64,000 nt of DNA from Atriophallophorus winterbourni (GCA_013407085.1 JACCGJ010001650.1:124001-188000); one strand, 5' to 3'. Positions 41,953 through 53,275 are shown, counted from the stretch's first letter. Program-made: numbers and translations. The notes: generated from the sequence alone by a model not told the origin.

Positions 41953-42195
41953 GAATTGAAAAACAAATAGAAAATAGAGGGGATGAGGACAGATTGTGGT
42001 TTAAATTTCATGAGGTTTGGGCCGGTTGCACGATCCAGAAAGTCGAAGAATTGTCGGAAATAGGGAAACCAAAACTGTTCGCCAGTAGGGCTTTCGGTTC
42101 ATATAGAAGAATCAGTCGTATGCGGAGGGAGCATGGGCCAGTATCGGAGTTGGTTTGGGACTCGGAGACACTGGAACACAATTAAAGATATTCTC

Positions 42196-42212
42196 TTCAC
42201 CATCATGGTGAG
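42196..42212 (-). promoter_or_regulatory. Conserved LINE 3' UTR stem-loop (E2)
   Basis: Same sequence as 15368-15384. Confidence 0.6.
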
Positions 42213-42592
42213 AGGTTATCAAAGAGAAATAGTAAATCGATTATAAACGATAAAAAAGATCCAAAAAACAGTATTTTTTGCATTTTTGGCGTTTTTTATA
42301 TTGTTTTTTAGTAAATTTTTTATGGTAAACCATATTTTCATACATAAATGGGTTAAATATAAGCAGATCACGGTCAAGGGTATGGTGATATGGTAAAAAT
42401 GATTATAATACGCACGGTTACGATGAAGATGTGTAGCAATGTGACGAGACATGCCTAGACCTTAGGTAACCTGACACTACAGCAGCGTTATAAATAGATA
42501 ATCATAAAAATTAATGTTTTAGATGTTACAATTTTTTATTTATTGAAGGATGACTATGTTTAAACCAAAAGGTGGGTGAAATAAGCTCATTG

Positions 42593-42690
42593 AAGTGAAA
42601 GCACAAGCCTGATCCAGGCAAAGTGCCGCACAGTCATAGACTGCATGTGGGCTGATATACTGTCAGGTTGCCCAGGCCTAGACAGATACA
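42593..42690 (-). repeat. Short repeat H inside the E2 3' UTR
   Basis: Same position in the UTR as in E1; flanks gctcattgaagtg and agatacaataagtatag are the same in both. Confidence 0.68.
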
Positions 42691-42850
42691 ATAGAGATAC
42701 AATAAGTATAGATATATATATACTACGAGTCCCAGGTTTTGATGCAAAATACATAGACCTTAGGTAACCTGACAATTAATAATACAATGTATTTTGTACA
42801 TTGTGAACTGTTCTATGTGTGTGCTAATGTACAAAATCTTTACAATTGTT

Positions 42851-43393
42851 TCAATAACCAGGAATACCGTGACAAAATATATTGTCTATAGAAGTGTTTA
42901 TTTTGAGAATTTCGCATAGCGATGGACCAGTAAGAGATTCTACGAGTGCTTTGAATTTACCTGTGGAAGTGCATATACGAAATTGGAGTGGAAGAGAATT
43001 CCAAATTTGTGCATACCTAATTAAATAGAAGTTTTGTCGAATTTTAGTGCGAGTAAGGGGAATATGTAATAGCCTCATTCGGTTACGTCGTACATAAAGA
43101 TTACAATCTTGGAAGCGCATTGTGGACCTAATCTTAACTTGGTGCTCTGTGATGATTCGGAAGAAAAGAAAAAGATTAAGGCGAATTCCACGTAAACATA
43201 GCGGGTCAATGTCTAGTAGACCGCATCGTACTTTATTAGATGAAGGATTAGAGTAGCCTAACATGATTTTGCTAATTCTACGTTGAAGGCTTTCTAAGAG
43301 TATACAGTCACGCCTAGCAATGTGAGAGTAGGCTATATTACAGTAGTCAAGAAGCGGTAATACTTTCATTTTATATAGACTCAGTCTACTTTC
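42851..43393 (-). pseudogene. LINE E2 ORF2 C-terminal fragment, 180 codons open
   Basis: The open frame has SRLSLYKMKVLPLLDYCNIAYSHIARRDC, then a basic GIRLNLFLFFRIITEHQVK region and a C-terminus ending FCHGIPGY. It is the post-polymerase domain of family E and matches E1 and E4 closely. No catalytic motif is included, and the 5' end is a truncation point at about 43393. Confidence 0.82.
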
Positions 43394-43719
43394 ATGCATC
43401 AAGTCATGTTTTTTTTACAGAAAGATTGGTTGAGAAGATGGAAAAGGGAACGTAAATCCATCAGAATAAGAAAATCTAAGAAATTCTGGGGGATAAGAGA
43501 GGGTGTGTTTAATAGCATGTGAGTAGGGTATGCTGTGTACTCCAATACTCTTGAAGAATTGTCGACGAATCGAACCAAAATGTGTTCACCAGTCGGGTTT
43601 TCGTTATCTGCAGGAGAGTGAATCGCAAATGGAACAAATCTCGGGTGGATAGATTTTGAGCTAGTTTCAGTGATGGTTCGGTATTCGAAGACACACGAAT
43701 ATAATGAAAGATATTCTCT
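43394..43719 (-). mobile_element. LINE family E copy E3, distal 3' UTR (left half)
   Basis: Diverged family E UTR, aligned with 15150-15367 through the gaagaatt-gtcg, ccaaaa and gatattctct anchors. It is separated from its other half (48433-48755) by LTR-2. Confidence 0.62.
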
Positions 43720-44084
43720 TGTAGCGGATAAATACTCAAAGAAGAAGAACGCAGAAATTACAGAAAATAAGTGTAACTCACGAAATGTTCGGAGAATACA
43801 AATCCGTTACAATATCCTTCTTTTGCTCGAGAAATATTCTTGGAGGAAAATAAATTCCAACGAATGCTGAAATTGATGTCAATATTGTCAGTCGCAACAG
43901 AATGTTAACATCGAGTCCAATCAACCGAATTCACAAGCACGCAAAATCAGAAGCGCGAGTCGATTTCGAAAAAAGTGTATGTTGTGTATCCAAACATTAA
44001 AACAAAATGCAAGATACGGTACAATAATTACAGTGAAAAATATTGTAAGAATTGATTAAGAATAAATAATATACAAGTGCTACA
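43720..44084 (-). repeat. LTR-2 3' long terminal repeat (365 bp)
   Basis: Direct repeat of 48175-48428, with about 111 bp in the middle that the other LTR lacks. Confidence 0.88.
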
Positions 44085-44100
44085 GAACTCTCCCCCTAGA
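44085..44100 (-). promoter_or_regulatory. LTR-2 polypurine tract
   Basis: On the minus strand CTAGGGGGAGAGTTC directly precedes the LTR, similar to the LTR-1 tract. Confidence 0.62.
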
Positions 44101-44107
44101 GCGTGGA

Positions 44108-47100
44108 TCAGGAAGGAGAAACGCTCGATACTGTCAATTTTTGTAAGTCCCATGAAATAAGGTGTACAATATTGCATCCGAAACGGGTTCGATTGATGCG
44201 CTTGGTATCGGGAACGCGTGTGGGTGGTTGTGATGGGGTGGATGATATATCAGTCATTGGTTGGGTGGGAGGGGTGCAGGATGGGTTTGACATATCGTCA
44301 GTCATAGGTTGAGTAGTAGGTGTAGGGGGTGGAGGCACTCTGGGTAACGATTGTTCGATGTATGTAGGCTTCAGAAGATCAATACAGATCGAATCACTCT
44401 TTCCGTTGTACTCGAGGATATAATACTTCGGTTTGCGTTGCAGGACTTTGTACGGACCGGTATAAGGTGCTTGCAAAGGTTTCTTGACGTTATCAACGCG
44501 AACGAAAACATGGGTGCATGTGTGTAGATCAGGGTGTATCTGATCAGGTCGAGTGTTTGGGCGTGTGGGTATAGGTCGAAGGGATCGGAAATGTTGTTTT
44601 ATCTGGTTAACATAGAATACTGGGTCAATTTCACCGGTAGTGCGAGCATCGATGACCATTTCACCGGGAGGTCTGATAGTCGAGCCAAAAACAAGCTCAG
44701 TGGGACAGCAACCTACATCTTCTTCGATTGTATTACGAATGCCAAGAAGAATGATGGGTAATCGTTCAGACCATTGTGTAGTAGAAGAGGCAGTAATTGC
44801 AGCCTTCAATTGGCGGTGAAAACGTTCTACCATGCCATTGGCAGCGGGATGATAAGCAGTGGTACGGAGATGGGAACAACCAAGGATTCGATTCAAGTCC
44901 CGGAATAATGTGGAAGTAAACTGTGAACCTCGATCAGTGGTAACAGTTGAGGGAACTCCGAAAAAAATCCGTAATTCGATAAAAGCACGGGCAACAGTCT
45001 CCTAAGAAATATCGGGTATGGGGGTCGCTTGGGGCCAGCGGGTATAACGACCAACGCAAGTCAAGAGATAGGTGAACTTGGTACTAATTGGTAGGGGACC
45101 AACTATGTCAATATGAACGTGTTGAAAGCGGGAGTTCGGGAGATCGAATTTGCCAGGGGAGGTCTTTGTATGACGGTGTATCTGGCTCGTTCGACAAGCA
45201 ACACAATGTTTAGCCCAGAGGCGAATGTCAGTACGGATATTAGACCAAATAAAGCGTGCTGTGATGAGCTTTACTGTAGAACGTATCCTGGAATGAGATA
45301 AACCATGTAAGTGGTCGAAAACTTTCCGCCGATATGATTGAGGAACGAAAGGCCTCGGATTACCGGTGGAAATGTCACAGTAAATATATTGCTCACAGTT
45401 AAGCAATGGCAAACGAACGATCTTGAGGGATTTGTTAGACTGGATTGCGTCGAATTCCGGATCGATCTCTTGATTTTTGGCTATCTCGGGAAGATCGATA
45501 GTCGTATTCGAGAGTTCATGAATGTCACCACGGGATAACGCATCAGCTACCACGTTGCTACAACCATCAATATGACGGATGTCGGTGGTGAACTGAGAGA
45601 TGAAATCAAGGTGACGCAGCTCTCGCGGGGAATGACGATCTGATGGTGATTGTAGAAAATAAATCAGCGGCATGTGGTCGGTATATATTGTAAACATTCG
45701 ACCCTCTAGGTTGTGACGGAAATGTTTAACAGTGAAGTAAATAGCTAAGAGTTCTCGGCTAAATGTGCTGTATCGAGTCTGAGTAGGCTGAAGCTTCTTG
45801 GGAAAGAAAGCGAGTGGTTCAATATGACCATCCACTATCTGCTGCAAAACGGCGACAACAGCGACCTGCGATGCATCGGTAGTCAATAAGAGACGCGTCG
45901 AGGGGTCTGTGTTGAGATGTTTTGAGGTTGTAGCCTCAATCAACCGTTCCTTGATAGCAGTGAACGCAGACGTAGCTTCGGTACTCAGAACAAGTGTTTC
46001 TGCATTTCCTTTCAAAAGATCTGTAAGCAGTTGTAAAGTTTGGGCGCACTGGGGGATGAAACGGCAGTAATAATTCACCATACCCAAAAAACGGCGTAGA
46101 CTTTTGATAGACTGGGGGAGAGGGTAGTCAGCAATGGCTTGGGCTTTGGCATGGACGGGTTGAATACCATCGGTGTCGATCGTGTGACCGAGAAATTCGA
46201 CGGAATTCTGATTGAAAACGCACTTTTCAAACATGATGGTGATGCCATGGTCAACGAAACGTTGTAAAACGGTGTGCATATGTTGGAAGTGTTCGTCGGT
46301 TGATGAGCTTGTTATAAGAGCATCGTCGATATAAACGTTAACAAAATCCAGGCCTCTTAGAACTTCATCCATGAAGCGTTGGAAAGACTGCGCTGCGTTA
46401 CGTAGACCAAATGGCATGCGTAAGAATTCGAATGAGCCGAATGGAGTAATAACAGCAGTTTTTGCAACATCTTCCGGGGCCACGGGGATTTGATGATATG
46501 CTCGAACAAAATCCAACTTTAAGAAAACACTTTTACCGCGTAGGTTCAACGCGAAATCGTGAATATGGGGAATGGGAGAGCGGTCCGGAACATTAATATT
46601 ATTTAGAGCGCGGTAATCACCGCAGGGTCTCCAATCACCGTTCTTTTTAGCAACCATATGCAGGGGAGAAGCCCATGAGCTGCTAGATGGACGTACGATG
46701 CCCATGTTGATCATGAGTGGAAATTCGCTTTTAGCCGCTTTTGATCTCTCTAGTGCCAGGCGGCGGGCTCGTGTAAAAACCGTGGGATCTTTTGTGAGAA
46801 TGTGGTGGAGGATATTATGCTTAGGTTTGTCACTATCGGACGTAGGGCGTGTGAGGGAAGGGAACTTGCAGAACACTGACAAAAATGTGTCGTATTCGGG
46901 CACAAACACACGCAATCCAAGCTCATTGATGTAGGCTACATTCCCGTGGACGTTAAGTGACGTGGTATCGTCGCGTAACATTCTCTGTCGCACATCGACC
47001 GATAGGCCAAAATTTGCTGAGAAAGTCAATACTAATAATCGGTTTTTGAACGTCCGCAATCAAAAAGATAAACGGGAATTGCCTACGCAAGCCAAGGTTT

Positions 47101-47264
47101 AATGTCAAACAAGTCTCACCATAGGTCGCGATCTTTGTGTTGCTGGCCGCCTGTAGTGTAATGCCGGAGGGTGTCAGGTTGCGTTGTGCCTGAGATCGGG
47201 GAATAACGCTAACCTCTGCACCTGTGTCGACGAGAAATTTCAACCGCGTGGATGGATCGTACAC
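44108..47264 (-). pseudogene. LTR-2 Pol (protease, reverse transcriptase, RNase H, integrase)
   Basis: The protease starts near 47264 with LKFLVDTGAEVSVIP and ends its frame at 46953. The next frame is open from 47059 to 45002 (685 codons), with [37 protein letters not shown] (both Asp present), RNase [15 protein letters not shown] and SRELLAIYF, and the integrase zinc region [12 protein letters not shown] with C-x2-C, then [12 protein letters not shown] at 45002-45004 is the only break before the same frame continues to 44108 with TTDRGSQF and NGMVERFHR, and a Pro/Thr-rich end. The protease-to-reverse transcriptase frame change may be an indel. One nonsense codon and one shift separate this from an intact Pol. 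Confidence 0.88.
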
Positions 47265-47329
47265 AAAAAGCAGGCGACTGTGGGAGGGGCCAGCAGCAGC
47301 TAACGCGATTACTGGCTGGCGTGGAAGTT

Positions 47330-48110
47330 TCCCGCAGTCTGTTTGAAAAGACTTTGGGTGTTTACATCCGGGTCGACACCTCTTTGCACGATCGCCAAAT
47401 CGGTAGTCAAAGTAGCAAAACGGCTTGTCGTTATGCGAACTCTGTCGACGTCGAAGACTACGACTGGGACTCCTATGGCGACCAAAGTTAATCGCGGCTT
47501 TAAGTCCTGATATACGTTCAGTAATTGCGTTTAATCGTGAACAATCAATCGTAGTAGTACTCTCTCTTACGGCGCTAACGAATCGCGGGCCATGAACTCG
47601 TGTATTTTATCGGCAGTTTCAGCCAAAGTGTCGAGTATCAGGAAATCGCTAGACGCGTCGAGAATAGTCTTAGTGTTCACCGGTAAACACTTTAGCCAAA
47701 GGTGGCGTAAAATCGAATCGTCCAAGTTTGTCTGCCCGACTAACGAGCGCATGTACCGTAGTAGCTGGGATGGGGTACGATCACCTAGTTTAACGCCAGA
47801 TGAAAGTTTTTGTAAACGCGCTTCATCAGAAACGAATGTGCGTTCAAGTATGGCTGCCTTAAGTTGCGAATAAGGATCTTCGCTAGGCCTGGGGTCCATA
47901 ATATCAATAACTTCGGAGGCAACTGAAGTAGGGAGATTGGCGGTGACGTATGAAAACATTGTCTATTGTCTTAAGATGCCTTTGCAGCGAAAAACGGCTT
48001 CTGACTGTGCAAACCAAATTCGAAGATTTGAAATATCGAACGACGGGCAAGCCATGCTTAGGACGTTTTCCGATGGGTGACCAGCTAGTAAATCATTTGA
48101 TGACATCGTA
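47330..48110 (-). pseudogene. LTR-2 Gag, broken, with altered CHCC motif
   Basis: On the minus strand from about 48110 it reads MSSNDLLAGHPSENVLS and then RIWFAQSEAVFR, matching LTR-1 Gag. A stop near 47965 precedes the open piece 47959-47567 with TPSQLLRYMRSL. The zinc-binding motif near 47415 reads C-x2-D...C-x3-C, where LTR-1 has C-x2-H: the His is replaced by Asp (GAC at 47406-47408). The remainder is basic and Ser-rich. It is a non-functional capsid gene. Confidence 0.78.
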
Positions 48111-48159
48111 AAATTCAGGGAGTTCAGAGCAAAAAAAATGTATATAGATATAGATAAAA

Positions 48160-48170
48160 CGGGCTCACCA
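48160..48170 (-). promoter_or_regulatory. LTR-2 primer-binding site
   Basis: Minus-strand TGGTGAGCCCG, 4 nt after the 5' LTR, is nearly the LTR-1 site. Confidence 0.62.
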
Positions 48171-48174
48171 AATA

Positions 48175-48428
48175 TGTAGCGGATAAATACTCAAAATAAG
48201 AACGCAGAAATTACAGAAAATAGCTGTAACTCACGAAATGTTCAGAGAATACAAATCCCTTACAATATCCTTCTCTTGCTCGATAAATATTTTTGAAGGA
48301 AAATAAATTCCAACGAATGCTGGAATTGATGACAAGATTGTTAGTCGCAACGGTACAATACGGTACAAAAATAACAATGAAAAATATTGTCAGAATTGAT
48401 TGAGAATAAATAATATACAAGTGCTACA
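48175..48428 (-). repeat. LTR-2 5' long terminal repeat (254 bp)
   Basis: Partner of 43720-44084, shortened by an internal deletion of about 111 bp between tcgcaac and ggtacaat. Confidence 0.88.
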
Positions 48429-48432
48429 CTCT

Positions 48433-48755
48433 CCACCATCATGGTGAGAAGTCATCAAAGTGAAATAGTTCATCATTTCAAAAACAATAAGAATGTACAT
48501 TAAAAACATAATGACTTTCAGGTTTTTTACTTTTTTTTATTTTTTGGTAGATTTTATTGTTTTGCAAGTTTGAATAAAAATGTGACATTTATAAGGTACA
48601 TATAATACTAGTCCCAGGTTTTTATGTATGTATGATGTATGTATGAAAGCACAAGCCGGGTTTAGGCAATTTGCCGCACAGTCAGAGACGGCACGTGTGC
48701 TAAGATACTGTCACGTTGCCCAAGCCTAGACAGATATTGGAAAGGAATGTAGCAA
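48433..48755 (-). mobile_element. LINE family E copy E3 (right half, 3' UTR)
   Basis: Continues the UTR after LTR-2, with the stem-loop remnant at 48433-48447 and H at 48645-48740. It breaks off near 48755, where an inverted H unit begins. Confidence 0.65.
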
Positions 48756-48905
48756 TGGCCGTGAGACTCCAGCGTGTATTCGCATGCAGCTTACTACCGG
48801 TGGCAAATCAATTTAGCACGGTGTTAGCCGCAGCACAGCACAGAAGTACACTGTGGCACTTTGCCTGAATCTATGCTTGTGCGTTCATACATTCATGCAT
48901 CTCCA
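48756..48905 (-). repeat. Repeat H, extended copy, minus orientation
   Basis: It reads as the reverse complement of parts of 49029-49265: gtgagactccagcgt matches acgctggaatctcac, and caatttagcacggtg matches caccgtgctaaattt. Its right end (gtggcactttgcctg onward) runs in the same direction as the plus copies, so this unit is itself rearranged. Confidence 0.6.
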
Positions 48906-49028
48906 TTTTATTCTCCTTTCAGCGGCCCGTCTGCATTAAAAGGTAATTTATTCAATCCGCTTGAACTTAACTTTTTTTAATCGTGCGCGGCAAAACAAAC
49001 TTCACGAACCTCATGTTAGCCTCCACGG

Positions 49029-49265
49029 ATGTGCAATCGTACAGCACTTCTCTGCTGTGCGGCTCACACCGTGCTAAATTTATTGGCCACCGGTAGTGAG
49101 CTGCTAAAATACGCTGGAATCTCACTACTATTTCTATGTCCATTTTTATTTTGTTTCTCATATCTGTCTAGGCCTGGGCTACCTGACAGTATCCAAGCAC
49201 ACTTATATTCTATGACAATGCGGCACTTTTTCTGTATCGGGCTTGTGATTTCATACATACATACC
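49029..49265 (+). repeat. Repeat H, extended copy 1, plus orientation
   Basis: A unit of about 235 bp: gcaatcgtacagcacttct, ctgctgtgcggct, gtgctaaatttattgg, gtagtgagctgct, then ctgtctaggcctggg, acctgacagtatcc, and the end gggcttgtgatttcatac. No coding potential. It could be a SINE or MITE; no terminal inverted repeat or tRNA-like head was identified. Confidence 0.62.
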
Positions 49266-49604
49266 TCACGTTGGCCGCTTTTCCGTCGTTGACCTCATGA
49301 CCCCCGACCGTTTAGCATTGACTCTGTAATCTGAGCCTCTCTGGAATCAGCTTGATGCACTTGGGAACACCAACACATCAACGCATCTTCCTTCAATGTT
49401 TGAGTTTCTGTAAAGTATTCGAGAATTTTACCGCGAGGGCTACATGACGGCATTCAACACTCACCATCATATTTCCCAGCAGCGTCACATCCAAACGTAC
49501 ATGATAATGTATCTCAAATGTGTGTTTGTAGTACGGAAATGTCATCGGCCCCGAATCCTGTTCGAGATAGACATGTAGGAACTATCGCGTTTTCAGCTTG
49601 TACA

Positions 49605-49835
49605 CGGATGTGCTATCGTGCAGCATTTCTGTGCGGTGCGGCTAACATCGTGCTAAATTTATTGACCAGAGGTAGTGAGCTGCATGCTGAAACACGCTGG
49701 AGTCTCACTACAATTTTCTGTTCTTCCTTATATCTGTTTAGGTCTGGGCAACCTGACAGTATCTTAGCCCACGTGCAGTCTGTGCGGCACGTTGCCTGGA
49801 TCAGGCTTATGCTTTCATACGCTCATACCATACCA
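49605..49835 (+). repeat. Repeat H, extended copy 2, plus orientation
   Basis: Same order as 49029-49265 with scattered differences. The 340 bp between the two copies (49266-49604) holds nothing I can assign. It abuts the RTE-like fragment. Confidence 0.62.
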
Positions 49836-51147
49836 CCTTGTTTACCCAATTGTGCGAATGACAGCCTCGATATCTGTGCGTGGTTTGAGATAGTGCCACT
49901 TTGTTCACTAGCAGCAAGCTGGCTTCCATCCTGGCAGAGGCTATGTCGACCACACTGTTGCTCTTCGACAGATCTTAGAACTGCGGCACCCTTATCGACA
50001 ATCGTCAATAGCCATCTTTTTAGACTTCCAAGGAGCGTTTGATGCGGTCCACCGAAATGTCTTGCTATGCACAGGCGTTCCACGAAAGTATGCCAACATA
50101 CTTCGCGCGCTGTTTGATCATACATCTTGATACGTTAGGGTTTACAACGACATTTCGCCGAAATTCCCCAGCACAAGTGTTGTCTGACAAGGGTGTTCGA
50201 TTTCTCCGTCTCTGTTCAATTTTTTAATTGATACCATCATGAATTATGTCGTGAAGGAACCCCAAATATCCGAGTTTACATAATGCCGGGTGGCTAGCTT
50301 CTCGTCGTGGACTATGATGATCTGGTTCTTTTCTTCGACTCATACACAGATGCACTGGCGATACTGAACAAGCTATCTAGTATTGTGCCCGCATTCGGAA
50401 TGCGTTTTGCACCCTCTAAGTGCAGTGTTCTGCTACAGGACATCGACATATCGAACAGCACTTTATTACTTGACAATCAGGCTCTTGAAATTGTAGATCG
50501 TTTTACGTATCTCGGTAGTTGTATCAATAATTCTGCATCGTTAGATGACGAGGTCTCGGCACGCATTTCTAAAGCTACCGTAGCATTCCGCAACCTAGGT
50601 CACCTCTGGCGTCAGAAAGGACTCTCTGTCACTCAACGGTAGAGTCTACAAAGCGACAGTTCGGGCTGTGTTAATATATGGGTGCGGAACCTGGACCTCA
50701 CGTGAAGAACACATTCAGCGTCTCCAAGTATTTGACAACCGGTGTTCCCGCAGCATTCTAGGAGTTAGCTGTTACAATCGTATCCGCATCGATGCTCTCC
50801 GAGATAAGTTGTTAGGTAGCAATGTCGATATAGAGAAGCAGATCAACCTGCATAGGTTACGCTGGCTGTGTCACGTTTTACGGATGTCGGACCACCGACT
50901 TCTAAAACAGATTCATTTTGCGACGCCACACCCTGATTGGCGTGAATCTCGGGGTGGCCAAACCGTCACATGGCATAGGCAGTTGAAAACCCTTTCTAGT
51001 AACCTTTCCAAAGTAGGCGCAGCGCGTTTTCCAGGCTGGTGTCCCCACGATCAGATATCGCGGTGGTTAGTTACGCTTCAGGAAATGTCCCGAAACCGTT
51101 TCCAATGGCGGTCTTGCACTAAGCATATTCTTGGAGTGTTTGCTTAA
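49836..51147 (+). pseudogene. RTE-type LINE ORF2, reverse transcriptase C-terminal half, broken
   Basis: Pieces in several frames give FLDFQGAFDAVHRNVL (about 50015), QGCSISPSLFNFLIDTIMN (50187), VDYDDLVLFFDSY (50308), FTYLGSCINNSASLDDEVSARISKA (50502), then VLIYGCGTWTSREEHIQRLQVFDNRC (50668). It ends with QINLHRLRWLCHVLRMSDHRL and a C-terminal WRSCTKHILG. QGC-x-SPSLFN and the YLGS/ LIYGC-TW segments are typical of the RTE/SR2 clade, not of CR1/Jockey. The metal-binding motif is YDD in place of the usual ADD. A stop at 50640 and frameshifts before 50300 disable it. Confidence 0.8.
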
Positions 51148-51209
51148 TCTTGTATGTTGTCAAGCGGAGTGACGAGAAAAGCTTGTTATGATGCGCGACA
51201 GTGAAAGCA

Positions 51210-51305
51210 TATATTTTCCCAGACCTGAATGATCTAAGCAAAGTGTCGCACAGTCAGAGACTGCACGTGGGCTAAGAAAATGTCAGGTTGCCCAGGCACA
51301 GACAG
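51210..51305 (-). repeat. Short repeat H inside the E4 3' UTR
   Basis: Matches 15757-15853, at the same distance from the ORF2 end. Confidence 0.62.
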
Positions 51306-51437
51306 ATATGTGGGGGGAATGGAAATAGAGGTAACATACATTGACCCTAAGTAACCTAATACCTAATAATACCATGTATTTCGAACATTGTAAACAGTTC
51401 TATACGTGTGCTAATGTACAAAAGACTTACAATTGGT

Positions 51438-53110
51438 TCAATAACCAGGAATACCGTGACAAAATATATTGTCTATAGAAGTGTTTATTTTGAGAATTTC
51501 GCATAGCGATGGAGCAGTAAGAGAATCTACGAGTGTTTTAAATTTACCTGCAGATGTGCACATGCGGGAATGAAGTGGAAGAGAATTCCAAAGATGCGCA
51601 TACCTAATTAAAAAGAAGTTTTGTCGAACTTTAGTGCGAGTAAGGGGAATATGTAATAGCCTCATTCGGTTACGTCGTACAGAACGATTGCAATCTTGGA
51701 AGCGCATGGTAGATCTAAGCTTAACTTAGTGCTCTGTGATGATTTGGAAGAAAAGAAAACGATTAAGGCGAATTCTGCGTAACCATAGCGGGTCAATGTC
51801 TAGTAGATTGCATCTCACTTTATAAGATGAAGGATTAGAGTAGCCTAACATGATTTTGCTAATTCTACGTTGAAGGCTTTCTAAGAGAATACAGTCACGC
51901 CTAGCGATGTGAGAGTAGGCTATATTACAGTAGTCAAGAAGCGGTAATACTTTCATTTTATATAGACTTAGTCTACTTTCACGAAGGAGGAATTTTCGAT
52001 TTATCAAACCAAAATTGTGTCTAGCTCTTGCTATGAGAAATCTTACTTGTTCGTTGAAATTGAGAGATGAAGAATATCTAAATCCCAAGTCTTTGATTTC
52101 GTTAGAAGGTGCGAGTGGTGTATTGTTGAGAATAATACTAACGGGGGGTATTGAGCAGCGTATACCCATGAATTGCGTCTTCAGAGCTGAGAATTCTAAA
52201 CCCCATTGTGAGCCCCAACTTGAAAGGGTTGAAAGATCGTCGTTGAGAGAGTCTATAGCTTGTGATATCTCTATGGCTGGAAAAGCTAAAACAAGTTCAA
52301 TATCATCCGCAAAGATGAAAAGCTTTGAGTGTTTTACGAAATCTTGCACATCATTAATATATATAAGAAAAAGGAGGGGACCTAGTACGCTACCCTGAAT
52401 GACTCCACTTGGTATAGTTTGTGTTTCAGAGGATATGCTATTAACGGAAACGGAGAAGGTGCGATCCGAAAGATATGAACAGAACCAATTAAATAGGGCT
52501 CCGGAAATACCAAGTGATGATAATTTTCGAAGAAGAAGAGAATGAGGAACCTTATCAAATGCTTTTGTAATGTCTAAGAAAAGTGTCAGTACAGCCAATC
52601 CATGATCTATGGAGGCCGTTATATGATCCAAATATTCCAGCTGACAGGTAATGCAGGACTTCTGATTTAAAAAGCCATGTTTGAATGGAGAGAAAGCGTT
52701 TGGGCCCAAGTAAGCTAATAGTGCGTTCTTGATCAAATTTTCGAATAGCCAAGAGAGAAAAGGTGTGTGATTAGTTGGGTGATAATTACTGACGATGTGC
52801 GAATTCCCTGTTTTAAGCCGAGGTGCAATGACAGAATGTTTCGATTCGAGGTGGAAAATACCAGATTTAATAGAAAGATTGGACAGATTTAATAAAATTA
52901 AAGGTATATCATCCGTATTTAGTTGCAAGATTGCTGGAACATAGTCCATAATATCAGGCTTGTAAGAAGCTTTGCTTCGCCGACACATTGCGCTAACTTC
53001 TTGTAAACTGAAGAAGATGGAATCCATACATATTGAATCAATATTCTGATTTGGGAGTACAGGGTATACACTGGTATTGAATGACTGACTGAAATAGTTC
53101 AGAAAAACTT
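51438..53110 (-). pseudogene. LINE E4 ORF2, reverse transcriptase, one nonsense codon
   Basis: Open from about 53110 to 51726 and again, in the same frame, to 51438. The stop replaces a Gln codon found in E1 and E2 (EHQVK). It has the GFLNQKSC block, FLDITKAFDKVPHSLLL, SGVIQGSVLGPLLFLIYIND and LFIFADDIELVLAF, then SIPPVSIILNN and the PLLDYCNIAYSHIARRDC region. GVIQGS in place of GVPQGS is seen here. The endonuclease is missing through truncation. It serves as the family E reference for judging E1. Confidence 0.85.
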
Positions 53111-53275
53111 ACTTTTTGCTGAAGATTCTGATGTTGATGATTCCCTACCATCATCTTTGAAAACAAGTGTAGAAATTTCATGTTGACTTAAATTATATCG
53201 AGATCTCGTTAGACTGTTCAAAGACTTGGTCTTCGAAGCACTTTTCAGGGCCATTCTTTCTTGATTCTCAAAATT

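Larger units (their letters stand above)
41429..43393 (-). mobile_element. LINE family E copy E2, 5' truncated, with an A' insertion
   Basis: Runs from the ORF2 C-terminal region (43393-42851) through the full 3' UTR to the family E end CTTGATAAGG at 41429. It carries H (42593-42690) and the stem-loop (42196-42212). A 173-bp A' tail is inserted at 41780-41952 with target duplication GAATTG. Confidence 0.83.
43720..48428 (-). mobile_element. LTR-2: CsRn1-like Ty3/gypsy retrotransposon inside E3
   Basis: The ends are TGTAGC...GTGCTACA, with LTRs at 43720-44084 and 48175-48428 and a 4-bp duplication CTCT at 43716-43719 and 48429-48432. Removing the element joins gatattctct to ccaccatcatggtgag, exactly as at 15360-15384. 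Gag has a stop near its start. Protease and reverse transcriptase lie in different frames, and pol has one in-frame TAG. It belongs to the same clade as LTR-1 but to a different family. Confidence 0.92.
51205..53275 (-). mobile_element. LINE family E copy E4, truncated at both ends
   Basis: It runs from the endonuclease/reverse-transcriptase linker (53275) to the H segment of the 3' UTR (51210-51305). Its 3' half-UTR with the stem-loop is missing, so it was cut by the sequence now at 51150-51205. It has the longest uninterrupted family E polymerase frame. Confidence 0.8.

Noticed and set aside
48756..49835. Repeat H as a possible hammerhead-ribozyme SINE, as known from schistosomes
   Set aside because: I found no CTGATGA...GAAA core in any H copy by eye.
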